Source of the DNA: Paenibacillus sacheonensis
GTDB lineage: Bacteria > Bacillota > Bacilli > Paenibacillales > Paenibacillaceae
Reading direction: 5' to 3'
Assembly: GCF_009909195.1 (NCBI RefSeq)
Contig: NZ_JAAAMU010000011.1
Location: 64,501 to 128,500 of the forward strand
Length of the DNA: 64,000 nt
Below are positions 7,927-15,706 of this stretch, one piece after another. Under the pieces are notes generated by a model. That model saw only the letters and a list, made by a program, of their open reading frames with translations, was not told the DNA's origin and made no database searches. The position numbers were made by a program, and so were the translations under genes. How positions within the stretch are numbered: the first letter of the stretch is position 1; the number at the start of each line of letters is the position of its first letter.

Positions 7927-8067
7927 CTACTCCAGGTACATCGCTTTCAGCTTCGCGCGCTCTTCTTTCGTCACGCCAAGGCCTTTCTCGATGAAGCCGT
8001 CGATGGAGCCGTATTTGGCTTTCATCTCGTCCAGCGACGCTTGCAGGAATTCCTTCTGCACCCCCAT
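7927..8067 (-). pseudogene. 3' fragment of a tyrosine phosphatase (Y_phosphatase3-like)
   Basis: On the minus strand this encodes 46 residues containing EFLQASLDEMKAKYGSIDGF and IEKGLGVTKEERAKLKAMYL, which match the extreme C-terminus of the IphP/Y_phosphatase3 protein-tyrosine-phosphatase family (leucine-rich helix, YGS, GLG). The catalytic HCxxGKDR region is absent: upstream lies the end of the ankyrin gene. It therefore looks like the remnant of a gene whose 5' part was lost when the ankyrin genes arrived or were rearranged. Confidence 0.6.
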
Positions 8068-8106
8068 CAGCGCTATCTATCTCGCAAGACAGTGCTCGCC
8101 AACACG

Positions 8107-8493
8107 TTATTGGAGAAAAGCGATGACCCCGGATGCGTCCTCGCCGCCTGCCTGCGCATGCGCGCGCAGCGGAATGCCGTGCGGGCCGAGGGCATCCTTG
8201 AGCGCCGGACGGTCGGCGATCATGGCCTTGACGATCTCGAGCTTGCCCAGCATCGCGGCCGCGAAGACATCGAGCCTCGCCCCGCGCTCCAGCAGGAACA
8301 GCGCAATATCCCGGCTGCCCGTATGGGCTGCCGCGCCAAGCGCCGTCTCCCAGTCTCCTCCGCCCCAGTCCCACGCGGCATTCAGCAAGCCCGGCTCCTG
8401 CGCCAAAAGTTCCTGGACACGATTCAAATCTCCATGCGCATTGCCGACGAACTCCTTGACCAGTTCCGGTGCGATTCCTTGTCTTGGCTCCAT
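8107..8493 (-). CDS. Small ankyrin-repeat protein
   Basis: A 128-residue protein with roughly three degenerate ankyrin repeats, for example WETALGAAAHTGSRDIALFL and FAAAMLGKLEIVKAMIADRP, ending in a GIPLRAHAQAGGEDASGVIA segment typical of short bacterial ankyrin proteins. It starts 26 bases after the larger ankyrin gene, with GAGGGAG upstream of the ATG, and is probably co-transcribed. Function is likely protein binding; partner unknown. Confidence 0.75.
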   Translation of the reverse strand: MEPRQGIAPELVKEFVGNAHGDLNRVQELLAQEPGLLNAAWDWGGGDWETALGAAAHTGSRDIALFLLERGARLDVFAAAMLGKLEIVKAMIADRPALKDALGPHGIPLRAHAQAGGEDASGVIAFLQ

Positions 8494-8519
8494 GTGCGAT
8501 CTTCTCCCTCAATGATGGA

Positions 8520-9377
8520 TTAGGCTTGCAATAAGGCTGCCGCGGCCGGATGCTCCCGCATGACGGCCAGCTCGGCGGCGGTCCGCCCGTCGTCCGTCAG
8601 CGCGGCTCGATCGGCGCCTGCTTCCAGCAGCAGCGGGATCATCGGGCTGCGGCCGAAATACGCCGCAACATGGAGCGGCGTATACCCAAGCCGCCACTTC
8701 CCCTCGCATACCGCATGAACGTCCGCGCCATGGTCGAGCAGCAGTCTGACGATATGCTCGTAATTACCCGCGATCGCCGCATGAATCGCCATGTTGTTCA
8801 AATTGCCGTCGCGGCTTCGCGCGTCGACGTCCGCTCCCCGCTCCAGCAGGAACCGCGCCGCCTCTTCGCTGCCGAAATGCGCCGCCAGCCCGAGCATCGT
8901 ATACCCGTCATTGCTGTAAGCCCCGATCAGCTCCGGCGACTTCGCCAGCCACTCCGCGACCCGCTGCGTGCTCCCGACGGCGGCGGCCTCGAACGCGCCG
9001 AGCTCCGCGCCGTGGTCGAGCAGCAGCTCCTTGATCGCCGACGACCGGTAATACGCGGCCATCAGCACCGCCGTCTCTCCGCTGTCGTTGCGGGCGTTCG
9101 CAAGCGAGGCATCCTGCTGCAGCAAGGCGGATACCGTATCCGCCCGCCCCTCCTTGACCGCCTCGACCATCTCGCTGCGCAGCCGTTTCACTTGGTCGGC
9201 CAAGGACCGCGCCTTGCCGAGGAGGTCCTCCGAGGCGCCGATGCCCACGGCGAGCAAGTGCGCGACCGCCCTGGAACGGTTCGATTCCAGTCCGGCCTCG
9301 ACGAGCAAATCGACCGCTTCGAGCGCATCTCCGCCCAGCCGGACGGAGAGCACCATGCTTTTCTTCTTCCCTGCCAT
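8520..9377 (-). CDS. Ribbon-helix-helix/ankyrin fusion protein
   Basis: A 285-residue protein. Residues about 5-48 read like a ribbon-helix-helix DNA-binding head: a basic start, strand MVLSVRLGG, helix ALEAVDLLVEAG, then NRSRAVAHLLAVGI. After a charged linker (55-80), six ankyrin repeats follow, with well-formed examples such as TPLHVAAYFGRSPMIPLLLE near 230. The ATG has AGGAGCG upstream. Three TTACAA-type half sites sit just before the start, consistent with autoregulation by the head domain. I infer a transcription factor or DNA-tethered scaffold whose ankyrin part binds another protein. Confidence 0.75.
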   Translation of the reverse strand: MAGKKKSMVLSVRLGGDALEAVDLLVEAGLESNRSRAVAHLLAVGIGASEDLLGKARSLADQVKRLRSEMVEAVKEGRADTVSALLQQDASLANARNDSGETAVLMAAYYRSSAIKELLLDHGAELGAFEAAAVGSTQRVAEWLAKSPELIGAYSNDGYTMLGLAAHFGSEEAARFLLERGADVDARSRDGNLNNMAIHAAIAGNYEHIVRLLLDHGADVHAVCEGKWRLGYTPLHVAAYFGRSPMIPLLLEAGADRAALTDDGRTAAELAVMREHPAAAALLQA

Positions 9378-9403
9378 ATTCGTCGCTCCTGCGAAGTGAA
9401 CTT

Positions 9404-9429
9404 TTGTAATTTCAGTTACAAAATTACAA
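9404..9429 (-). promoter_or_regulatory. Candidate operator of the RHH-ankyrin gene
   Basis: TTGTAATTT at 9404-9412 and AAATTACAA at 9421-9429 form a perfect nine-base inverted repeat. Inside it, TTACAA occurs at 9416-9421 and 9424-9429 as a direct repeat and inverted at 9404-9409. Several short half sites in tandem are typical of ribbon-helix-helix regulators. The site is 27 bases before the start codon. The remaining sequence to 9726 holds only the hairpin listed next. Confidence 0.55.
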
Positions 9430-9591
9430 TAGCAAACCCGCTATATTTTGTCCATAATCTTCCTGTTAATTTGCAGATCTCACGGCATCATTCTCCGACT
9501 CCAGCCCCGGCCCGGAAGTTCGAAGGCTTAAACCGCCACTTGTGTAGAGGCGCTAACTAGCGATTGGCGTTGATTGGCGGCGAAGACTAGT

Positions 9592-9635
9592 AGAAGCCTC
9601 CAGCTCCGCGTATTCCGCGGCAATCGGAGGCTTCT
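9592..9635 (-). terminator. Nested hairpin after uspA
   Basis: Outer arms AGAAGCCTCC and GGAGGCTTCT (perfect, ten bases) enclose an inner CCGCG/CGCGG stem at 9606-9620. It lies 91 bases beyond the universal stress gene stop. There is no T-run, so this is a candidate terminator or structured RNA end. Confidence 0.45.
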
Positions 9636-9726
9636 CGCAATCGGGAGGCAATACTTACTCCTCCCGCAACTTATGTGATCTTCCAACGCTTGTAATTTGC
9701 ATCAATGATGCAGCGCACCCCGCAGA

Positions 9727-10158
9727 TTACTTCACGACGAGCAGCGGCAGCTGCGTGTGCTGCAGCACGTAATGGCTGACGCTTCCCAAGACGAACTCGC
9801 GAATCGCGCCCAGCCCGCGGCTTCCGATGACGATCAAGTCGCACTGATGCTGGTTGGCATAGTCGACGATGGTTTCTCCAGGACTGCCCTCAAGCAGCAC
9901 CGCGGTCGCAAACGGAACCGCCGCTACCCGCGCTTCCGCCTCCGCCAGCAGCTCCTGCGCCTGAACGAACTGTTCCCGCTGAACGGACGTCGGCACCACC
10001 ACCATGGAATCCGCGACCGCAACCGCCGCCACGCTGTATACGTACAGCACCGTCAGCTTCGCTTCCGGGTAATGCTGCACCATGTCGATTGCTCTGTCCA
10101 GCGCCTTCGCGGATGGCAATCCCCCGTCGTACGCGACAAGTATGTTGGAATAGCTCAT
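9727..10158 (-). CDS. Universal stress protein, UspA family
   Basis: A 143-residue single-domain UspA protein. It begins NILVAYDGGLPSAKALD and ends with the nucleotide-binding motif GSRGLGAIREFVLGSVSHYV (G-2x-G-9x-G-S/T), indicating the ATP-binding subgroup. AAGGAGG precedes the ATG. It is divergent from the LtrA gene and appears monocistronic. Such proteins are induced under stress and act as small nucleotide-responsive regulators. Confidence 0.92.
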   Translation of the reverse strand: MSYSNILVAYDGGLPSAKALDRAIDMVQHYPEAKLTVLYVYSVAAVAVADSMVVVPTSVQREQFVQAQELLAEAEARVAAVPFATAVLLEGSPGETIVDYANQHQCDLIVIGSRGLGAIREFVLGSVSHYVLQHTQLPLLVVK

Positions 10159-10309
10159 CGTAAACGCCTCCTTCGATCGGTTCGACTCCTTTCCTATTAC
10201 CCTTCTTCGAAATCGCTTTAAACATCCTTATAGTGGCTCAATTCACCATGGCCCGCCAGCCGGGCGCATGATACAATCAGGTCGACAAACGAGCGATGGG
10301 AGCGGAAAG

Positions 10310-11518
10310 ATGAAAAGATTGATTGCAGACACGGCGATATTTCGCACCAGGGGAAGCAGCGACTCGGGGAAAGTGTCATTCATTGAATTGTTTTTCGATT
10401 TAATCTTCGTGTTTGCGGTGACGCAGTTGTCGCATTCGTTTCTGGAGCATTTCACGCTGGCAGGGGCGGTCCATCTCGGACTGCTGACGATGGCGGTGTG
10501 GTGGGCGTGGATCTTCACGGCATGGGTCATCAACTGGTTGAATCCCGAATCGGTGCAGGTCCGGCTGCTGCTAATCGCGTTGATGCTGCTCGGCCTCATC
10601 ATGTCGACGTCGATTCCGGAGGCGTTCGAAAAAGCCGGCCTGTACTTCGGGGTCGCGTACGCCCTCTTTCAAACGGGGCGCACGGCGGCTACCGTATGGT
10701 TGATGCGCGGAGGGCACGACGAGCTTCGCATCAACTTTTTCCGCATCTTATGCTGGCTGTCGGTATCGGGAATCTGCTGGGTCATCGGGGGCTTCGCCCA
10801 TGACGGCTGGCGGCTTGGGCTGTGGGCGGCGGCGCTCGCGATCGAGTATCTCTCGCCCTCCGTCGGCTTCTGGACGCCCCGTCTCGGGAAGACGCCGACG
10901 GCCGTCTGGGACGTCGAAGGCTCCCATATGGCAGAGCGCTGCGGACTGTTCATTATTATCGCGCTGGGGGAATCGATTCTGGTGACCGGAGCGACGTTCG
11001 CCAAGCTGGAGTGGGGCTCCGCGGCGGTCGCCGCCTTTGCCGCCGCCTTCGCCGGCACGGTCGCGATGTGGTGGATTTATTTCGACATGACCGCCAAAAC
11101 CGGCCATCACTTCATCTCCCACTCGGCGGACCCGGGCCGCGTAGCGCGCTCGGCCTATACCTACACGCATCTGTTCATGGTTGCCGGCATTATCGTGACG
11201 GCCGTCGGAGACGAATTGCTGCTTGCCCATCCGACGGGCCATCTGGAAGCCAAGGCGGCCGCGGTCCTGCTTGCCGGGCCGGCCTTGTTCCTGCTCGGCA
11301 ACATGCTGTTCCTGCGCATCGTCGCGAACGTCTTCCCCGCTCCGTTTATCACGGGCCTGGTCGTGCTGGCGGCGCTCTGCCCGTTTGCCGGCTCCATGCC
11401 GGCGCTGATGCTGTCGGCCATCGCGCTCGTCGTGCTGGTTGCCGTCTCGCTGTGGGGATCGGTTTTCTCGCAGCGGATCTGCCGGATCCAACCGGCCCCC
11501 GTGTACGAGCAAGCATAA
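10310..11518 (+). CDS. Low temperature requirement A (LtrA) family membrane protein
   Basis: About 402 residues with the LtrA family opening SFIELFFDLIFVFAVTQLSH and roughly 10-12 hydrophobic segments; central conserved residues include HMAERCGLFIIIALGES. The ATG at 10310 follows GGGAGCGG; an upstream in-frame ATG lacks a ribosome site. LtrA was named from a Listeria mutant unable to grow in the cold, but the molecular function is unknown. The stop codon merges with the A-tract of the convergent gene's terminator. Confidence 0.88.
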   Translation: MKRLIADTAIFRTRGSSDSGKVSFIELFFDLIFVFAVTQLSHSFLEHFTLAGAVHLGLLTMAVWWAWIFTAWVINWLNPESVQVRLLLIALMLLGLIMSTSIPEAFEKAGLYFGVAYALFQTGRTAATVWLMRGGHDELRINFFRILCWLSVSGICWVIGGFAHDGWRLGLWAAALAIEYLSPSVGFWTPRLGKTPTAVWDVEGSHMAERCGLFIIIALGESILVTGATFAKLEWGSAAVAAFAAAFAGTVAMWWIYFDMTAKTGHHFISHSADPGRVARSAYTYTHLFMVAGIIVTAVGDELLLAHPTGHLEAKAAAVLLAGPALFLLGNMLFLRIVANVFPAPFITGLVVLAALCPFAGSMPALMLSAIALVVLVAVSLWGSVFSQRICRIQPAPVYEQA

Positions 11519-11541
11519 AAAAACCCGCCCTAAGGGGCGGG
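11516..11541 (-). terminator. Intrinsic terminator of the DinB-like gene
   Basis: Read leftward, a CCCGCCC/GGGCGGG stem with a 4-base loop is followed by seven T residues, which overlap the stop codon of the convergent LtrA gene. Confidence 0.85.
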
Positions 11542-11559
11542 GCGTCATACGTGCCGATC

Positions 11560-12039
11560 CTATTCGATTGACAACAGTCTCTTGTATGCGCGGATCGTGC
11601 TGAGATGCATGCCTTCATGGTACAGGTTGATGCTAAAGAATTGTTCCAGCGTCTCCAAAAGCAGGCCGGACGTCGTGGTGTACGGCGTGGCGACCGGCTC
11701 TTGGATGCGCGATTCATACGTTGCCTGAATCCGCTCGATCTGACCGCCGAGCCGCTCGCGCAGCTCGTCCAGCGTCGGCAGCACGGCGCCTTCCGGCGCG
11801 GTCAACGGCGACGTGCCGAATTCGAACCATGCCGCCCAGCCGTCCGGCGCGTTGAGCGGCAGACCCGTGTACTTGTATGCATACCGCTCCATGACGACGT
11901 AAATATGACCCAGATGCCAGCGAATGTTGTTGCGGAAACCTTCCGGAATCCGGTCCGCATCCCGTTCCGAGACGCCTTCCGCCAGCTTCAGCGTTTGCGC
12001 GCGAACGAAAGCCAGCTGACCATACAGATAATGTTCCAT
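11560..12039 (-). CDS. DinB-superfamily protein
   Basis: A 159-residue four-helix-bundle protein of the DinB/YfiT type. Metal-binding histidines are visible as WHLGH (near 42-45) and YHEGMHL (near 138-142), positioned as in the family's triad. Relatives include bacillithiol or mycothiol-dependent transferases and DNA-damage-inducible proteins; the precise reaction is unknown. AAAGGAGAGG precedes the ATG and a strong terminator follows directly. Confidence 0.82.
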   Translation of the reverse strand: MEHYLYGQLAFVRAQTLKLAEGVSERDADRIPEGFRNNIRWHLGHIYVVMERYAYKYTGLPLNAPDGWAAWFEFGTSPLTAPEGAVLPTLDELRERLGGQIERIQATYESRIQEPVATPYTTTSGLLLETLEQFFSINLYHEGMHLSTIRAYKRLLSIE

Positions 12040-12186
12040 TGCAACCTCTCCTTTGTCGGGCTGCCGCCTGCGGCTGCCGAATGTTCAATCAGTATACGGC
12101 CAGGCATCTCCGGCGTAAATGTAATTTTCCATAAAAACATAAACCGGCCGGCCCTTGGCGCGAGCGTCCAAGCGTATCTAAACGGC

Positions 12187-12228
12187 AAAAAAAAGCGAGG
12201 GAAGCCGCTAACGCGGCACTCCCCGCTT
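12187..12228 (-). terminator. Intrinsic terminator of the AHSA1 gene
   Basis: Read leftward, AAGCGGGGAG and a complementary TCCCTCGCTT, with an inner CCGC/GCGG stem, are followed by a run of eight T residues. Confidence 0.8.
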
Positions 12229-12261
12229 CCATGTTCGCTGCTTGCCGCGGACGGCGATCGT

Positions 12262-12714
12262 TTACCAGCCGAAATTCAGCGTTTTTCCGGTTTCCGCATA
12301 CGTCTTGATGCTGCTCAGAATCATCGGCCAGCTCTGCTTCGTGCTTGCGTAGGACGGATGTCCCTCCGGCCAGCGGTCGTTGACGAGCTTCAGCTTCGTA
12401 ACGGCCCCGACGACTTCCAGCGTGAGCGTGACGCGCGTCTCGAGCTCCTCATGGTTCTCGCGGTAAGACGGGCCGGGATGTTCCATGTAGCTCATGCGTC
12501 GATTGACATCGTATTCCAGCACTTTTCCATAAACATGCACGGTACGCTCCCCGTCGTTGCCGGGACCCACGTACGCATAATCGGAACCGATCTCGAACGT
12601 GGATTCAAGAACGCTGCCGAAGAAAATCGCCCGCGTTCCTTCCGGCGTGACGAGCGCGTTCCACACCGTTTCCGGCGGCGCGTCGATATAGATTTCGTAG
12701 CTGAGCTCTTCCAT
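12262..12714 (-). CDS. SRPBCC/AHSA1-domain protein
   Basis: A 150-residue protein with the START-like fold of activator-of-Hsp90 (AHSA1) proteins: EIYIDAPPETVWNALVTPEG at the N-terminus and a final helix with WPMILSSIKTYAETG. These small proteins bind hydrophobic ligands, and many are encoded next to ArsR or AraC regulators. Here an AraC-type gene is divergent with 130 bases between, a likely regulatory pair. GGGAGAT precedes the ATG. Confidence 0.85.
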   Translation of the reverse strand: MEELSYEIYIDAPPETVWNALVTPEGTRAIFFGSVLESTFEIGSDYAYVGPGNDGERTVHVYGKVLEYDVNRRMSYMEHPGPSYRENHEELETRVTLTLEVVGAVTKLKLVNDRWPEGHPSYASTKQSWPMILSSIKTYAETGKTLNFGW

Positions 12715-12844
12715 TCCTGTTATCTCCCTTCGATTTTACCACTGTCTCTGACTTGTATCTGACGAGCTGTCTGTTACGACTATAAATCAGCCCGCGAGCA
12801 AAGTATTGTAAAAACGCGACAGGGCATGCGGAAGGAAGTTTGCC

Positions 12845-13681
12845 ATGAACGAACGACAATCGGACCGCGGCATTTTGAAGGCGGAGGCGGCCCGGGGGAA
12901 ATTCGCGCTGAATCGATTCGAACCGTCTCCCGACCTGGCCCCGTACATCGGAAACTATTGGACCGTCCGTTGGGATTTGCGCGGACAGGCTCCCTATTCG
13001 CAGACGATATTATCCTACCCCAACATCAATATGTCGTTCGAACGCGATCACAACGGCGCTTTCGCAGGGGTTCACGGCATTCCGAAGCGGACGTACACCC
13101 GCCATCTGCAGGATGAAGGCGAGGTGCTCGGCATCAAATTCAAGCCCGGCGGCTTCTATCCGTTCTGGAAGCAGCCGGCGGCGCTGCTGACCGGCGGCGT
13201 GCTCGCCCTCCGGGACATCTTCGGCGAAGAAGCGCGCGAGGCCGAGTCGCGGCTGTTTGCCGAGGAGACGGACGAAGGGAAGGTTCGTATCGCGGAAGCC
13301 TTCCTCCGCTCGCGCCTCCCCGAGCCGGACGACAACATCCCGCTCGTCGACAGCGTCGTGCAGCAGGTCATCGATAATCGGGACATCACGAAGGTGGAGG
13401 ACTTGGCCGACATGTTCCACCTGAATGTCCGCTCCATGCAGCGATTGTTCAACCGCTATGTAGGCGTCAGCCCCAAGTGGGTCATTCAGCGCTTCCGTCT
13501 GCAGGAGGCCGCGGAGCTGATCGAGAAGAACGGCATCCCGGACTGGGTGTCGTTGTCCCAAAGCCTCGGCTTCTATGACCAAGCGCATTTCATCAAGAGC
13601 TTCAAGGCCATCGTCGGCAAATCGCCGGAAGAATACAGCCGTGATCTCGGGCGGAGCCCCGGGGCTGCACGGCCGGGCTGA
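12845..13681 (+). CDS. AraC-family regulator with DUF6597-type N-terminus
   Basis: A 278-residue regulator. The N-terminal half has the PDLAPYIGNYWTVRWDL opening and GIKFKPGGFYPF loop of the DUF6597 sensor class; the C-terminal AraC domain includes VEDLADMFHLNVRSMQRLF and FYDQAHFIKSFKAIVGKSP. GGAAGGAAG lies upstream of the ATG. Divergence from the AHSA1 gene suggests it controls that gene and itself. A strong terminator follows the stop. Confidence 0.88.
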   Translation: MNERQSDRGILKAEAARGKFALNRFEPSPDLAPYIGNYWTVRWDLRGQAPYSQTILSYPNINMSFERDHNGAFAGVHGIPKRTYTRHLQDEGEVLGIKFKPGGFYPFWKQPAALLTGGVLALRDIFGEEAREAESRLFAEETDEGKVRIAEAFLRSRLPEPDDNIPLVDSVVQQVIDNRDITKVEDLADMFHLNVRSMQRLFNRYVGVSPKWVIQRFRLQEAAELIEKNGIPDWVSLSQSLGFYDQAHFIKSFKAIVGKSPEEYSRDLGRSPGAARPG

Positions 13682-13689
13682 AACACGAA

Positions 13690-13735
13690 GGGCTGCAAGC
13701 CGCTGCATGATCGCAGCAGGCTTGCAGCCCTTTTT
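13690..13735 (+). terminator. Intrinsic terminator of the AraC/DUF6597 gene
   Basis: Perfect 12-base arms GGGCTGCAAGCC and GGCTTGCAGCCC, with an inner GCTGC/GCAGC stem, are followed by five T residues. Confidence 0.92.
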
Positions 13736-13801
13736 CCATATCGCCCGCGCAGCGAACATACGCGAACTTCTCTTCGCTGGACGAACAACTCTCCGTTACG
13801 A

Positions 13802-14455
13802 CTAAGACAGCTCGAACCCCGCGGTTGTTCGGTTCATGAAGAGCCGGATGAACAGCTCGGCCAGCAGCTGCAGAAGCACGATGGCCCCGTACACGGCGGC
13901 AGTGTATGCCGCTTCATAGGACAAGTCCGCCCACTCCCTGAACACGTAAGCAAGCAGATGAACAGCCATGTTCGTAAAGCAGAACGCGTAGCTTCGCACC
14001 ATCCATTGCCGATGCTGCAGAATCCGACGCTTCCGGATGCTGATGATGGCAAGCACCGTAAATGCCGGCCAAAGAATATTCAGCATATTGAATGGAATGC
14101 TGACTGCCTTGCCTCCCGTCGCATAAGGCGCCATATAGCCGGATGTGAGGGAAACCGCAAGCACCGAGATCAGATAGGCATACCCGTTCCTCTTATGAAA
14201 CCGGCGGAAATGCCGCAGCACCCAAGGCGAGAAATTGACCGCTCCGGCCAGCATCGCCAGGCAGGCAAACCCGAGATGCACGCGCATGACGCTCAGCCAG
14301 ACAGGCAAATCAACCTGCTTGAGCGGGTTTGTTTTATGACTCAGGAAGCCTGCTGCTTCAGGATCTTGCAGAATATTCCGGTACAGCGCATAGCCTGCGA
14401 TGAGCGCGGCGATGACCATCAACAAGAGTACATAAGGCCGGTTGGTTTTGGGCAT
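13802..14455 (-). CDS. DUF2306 integral membrane protein
   Basis: About 217 residues with six to seven hydrophobic segments. The conserved elements of DUF2306 are visible: HLGFACLAMLAGAVNF, then HKRNGYAYLISVLAVSLTSGYMAP and HRQWMVRSYAFCFTNMAVHL, whose histidines could bind haem or quinone by analogy to cytochrome b561-like folds (inference). The ATG at 14455 begins the conserved part; longer in-frame versions add an implausible Arg/Pro-rich leader. No partner genes are evident. Confidence 0.75.
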   Translation of the reverse strand: MPKTNRPYVLLLMVIAALIAGYALYRNILQDPEAAGFLSHKTNPLKQVDLPVWLSVMRVHLGFACLAMLAGAVNFSPWVLRHFRRFHKRNGYAYLISVLAVSLTSGYMAPYATGGKAVSIPFNMLNILWPAFTVLAIISIRKRRILQHRQWMVRSYAFCFTNMAVHLLAYVFREWADLSYEAAYTAAVYGAIVLLQLLAELFIRLFMNRTTAGFELS

Positions 14456-14604
14456 CGGATTCAGAAACCTCGCACGATAGAATAAAAGAGCTCCCGGGCG
14501 CGGATTGCGCCTCGGTCCACAGTATACCGCCCCCGCAGGAAGAACGAAAGGCACGAAACTGTGTCCTCCGAACAAGGCCGAGAGCAGCGTTCGCCGGACA
14601 TGCC

Positions 14605-14655
14605 AAAAAGCCTCGGCCTTCTAAGGTCACGAGGCCTATGAATGGCCGAGGCTTC
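14605..14655 (-). terminator. Intrinsic terminator of the DUF2277 gene
   Basis: Read leftward, perfect 11-base arms AAGCCTCGGCC and GGCCGAGGCTT enclose 25 bases and are followed by TTTTT overlapping the stem end. Confidence 0.8.
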
Positions 14656-14730
14656 GGCTGCATTTAAGATTCCAAGCAAGGAAACAGAAAACAGGCTTAC
14701 GCTTATGATCGGATCGGACCGCTGCGGCGA

Positions 14731-15009
14731 TCAGCTTTCGCGCGGGCCGAAACGCTTGACGGAACGAATGCGAGCCCGCTGAATTTCGATTTGCCGGTCA
14801 CGCGGCTGGCTGTTCGTCACCAAGCCGGAGAGCAGCTTCTCCGCAGCCGCCGTAACCTCCTGCACGGCCAGCTGAAACGCGGCTTCATTGGCTTTCGACG
14901 GCTGATTGAAGCCCGACAGTTTCCGCACGAACTGCAGGGCCGCCGCCTGGATCTCGTCCTCCGTTGCGGGCGGATCGAAATTGAATAACGTTTTGATATT
15001 TCTGCACAT
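14731..15009 (-). CDS. DUF2277 family protein
   Basis: A 92-residue protein beginning MCRNIKTLFNFDPPAT, the hallmark start of DUF2277, with the further motif ALQFVRKLSGFNQPS. GGAAGGTGAG precedes the ATG at 15009; the longer open frame upstream is not protein-like. The family is small, cytosolic and of unknown function. The gene is divergent from the marR-type gene. Confidence 0.9.
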   Translation of the reverse strand: MCRNIKTLFNFDPPATEDEIQAAALQFVRKLSGFNQPSKANEAAFQLAVQEVTAAAEKLLSGLVTNSQPRDRQIEIQRARIRSVKRFGPRES

Positions 15010-15184
15010 GGCACTCACCTTCCATGATCGTAGTATCGTGTCGCCATCATAGCACCGATTCTCAATTTTTGTAAGTATTCCCCTCTGTTCAATATTCTCA
15101 GGATGGCCTGATGAAGGGATGCGGATACTAGGTACTACAACTGTGTCTCTCTCGGTTTGTTGGCAAAAATGGTACAAAGTATTT

Positions 15185-15238
15185 ATATGTGTCGATTGAC
15201 ATATGTATAGATTGGGTAGATAATAGTTCGCATGCGAA
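15185..15238 (+). promoter_or_regulatory. Promoter and operators of the marR-MFS operon
   Basis: TTGACA (15196-15201) and GATAAT (15219-15224) are 17 bases apart. An inverted repeat ATATGT/ACATAT at 15185-15204 covers the -35 box, and a perfect 12-base palindrome TTCGCATGCGAA at 15227-15238 covers the likely transcription start. Two palindromes around a promoter suit autorepression by the MarR-type protein. The second palindrome contains an ATG that is therefore unlikely to be the translation start. Confidence 0.65.
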
Positions 15239-15261
15239 ATATCTTGCGAAGGGAGTATCCA

Positions 15262-15702
15262 GTGGGAGAACAATGGATTTTGGGTATTTTCCAGACTTAT
15301 CGCGAAGTGAATCAAGCCTTCTTCCAGCTGCTGTCCAAAGCGGCGAGCAAGCATAAGCTTACGGCCCTTCAGCTCATCGTGCTTCGGGTGCTTCGCGAGC
15401 ATCCGGAGATCCGCTTGACGGAGCTTGCCGAGAAGCTGAACCTGGGCAACAGCACGACAAGCGGCATCGTGGACCGCATGGTCAAAGCAAGCCTCGTGGA
15501 ACGGGAGCGCACCAAGCAGGACCGCCGCGCGATGACGCTGACGCTGACGGATAAAGGCATGGAACTATGGCGCGAAACAGATGCGACCCGGCTGAATTTG
15601 CTGCGTCCGCTGCTTGATCTTCCGGAAGACGACCAACGGGAGCTCGAGCGCATTCAGCAAGACGTATTGCGCATCTTAAGACAATCAAGGGAGGAAGCTT
15701 AA
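15262..15702 (+). CDS. MarR-family transcriptional regulator
   Basis: About 146 residues with a complete winged-helix domain: LTALQLIVLRVL, LTELAEKLNLGNSTTSGIVD recognition helix and the wing RERTKQDRRAMTLTLTDKG. I choose the GTG at 15262 since GAAGGGAG lies just upstream; the ATG at 15232 sits in a palindrome with no ribosome site. Four bases separate it from the MFS gene, so the two form an operon, and the regulator most likely represses it until a drug or metabolite binds. Confidence 0.88.
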   Translation: MGEQWILGIFQTYREVNQAFFQLLSKAASKHKLTALQLIVLRVLREHPEIRLTELAEKLNLGNSTTSGIVDRMVKASLVERERTKQDRRAMTLTLTDKGMELWRETDATRLNLLRPLLDLPEDDQRELERIQQDVLRILRQSREEA

Positions 15703-15706
15703 CGTA

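Noticed and set aside
14731-15402. 223-residue version of the DUF2277 protein
   Set aside because: The family start MCRNI at 15009 has a ribosome site; the extra part covers the marR promoter region.
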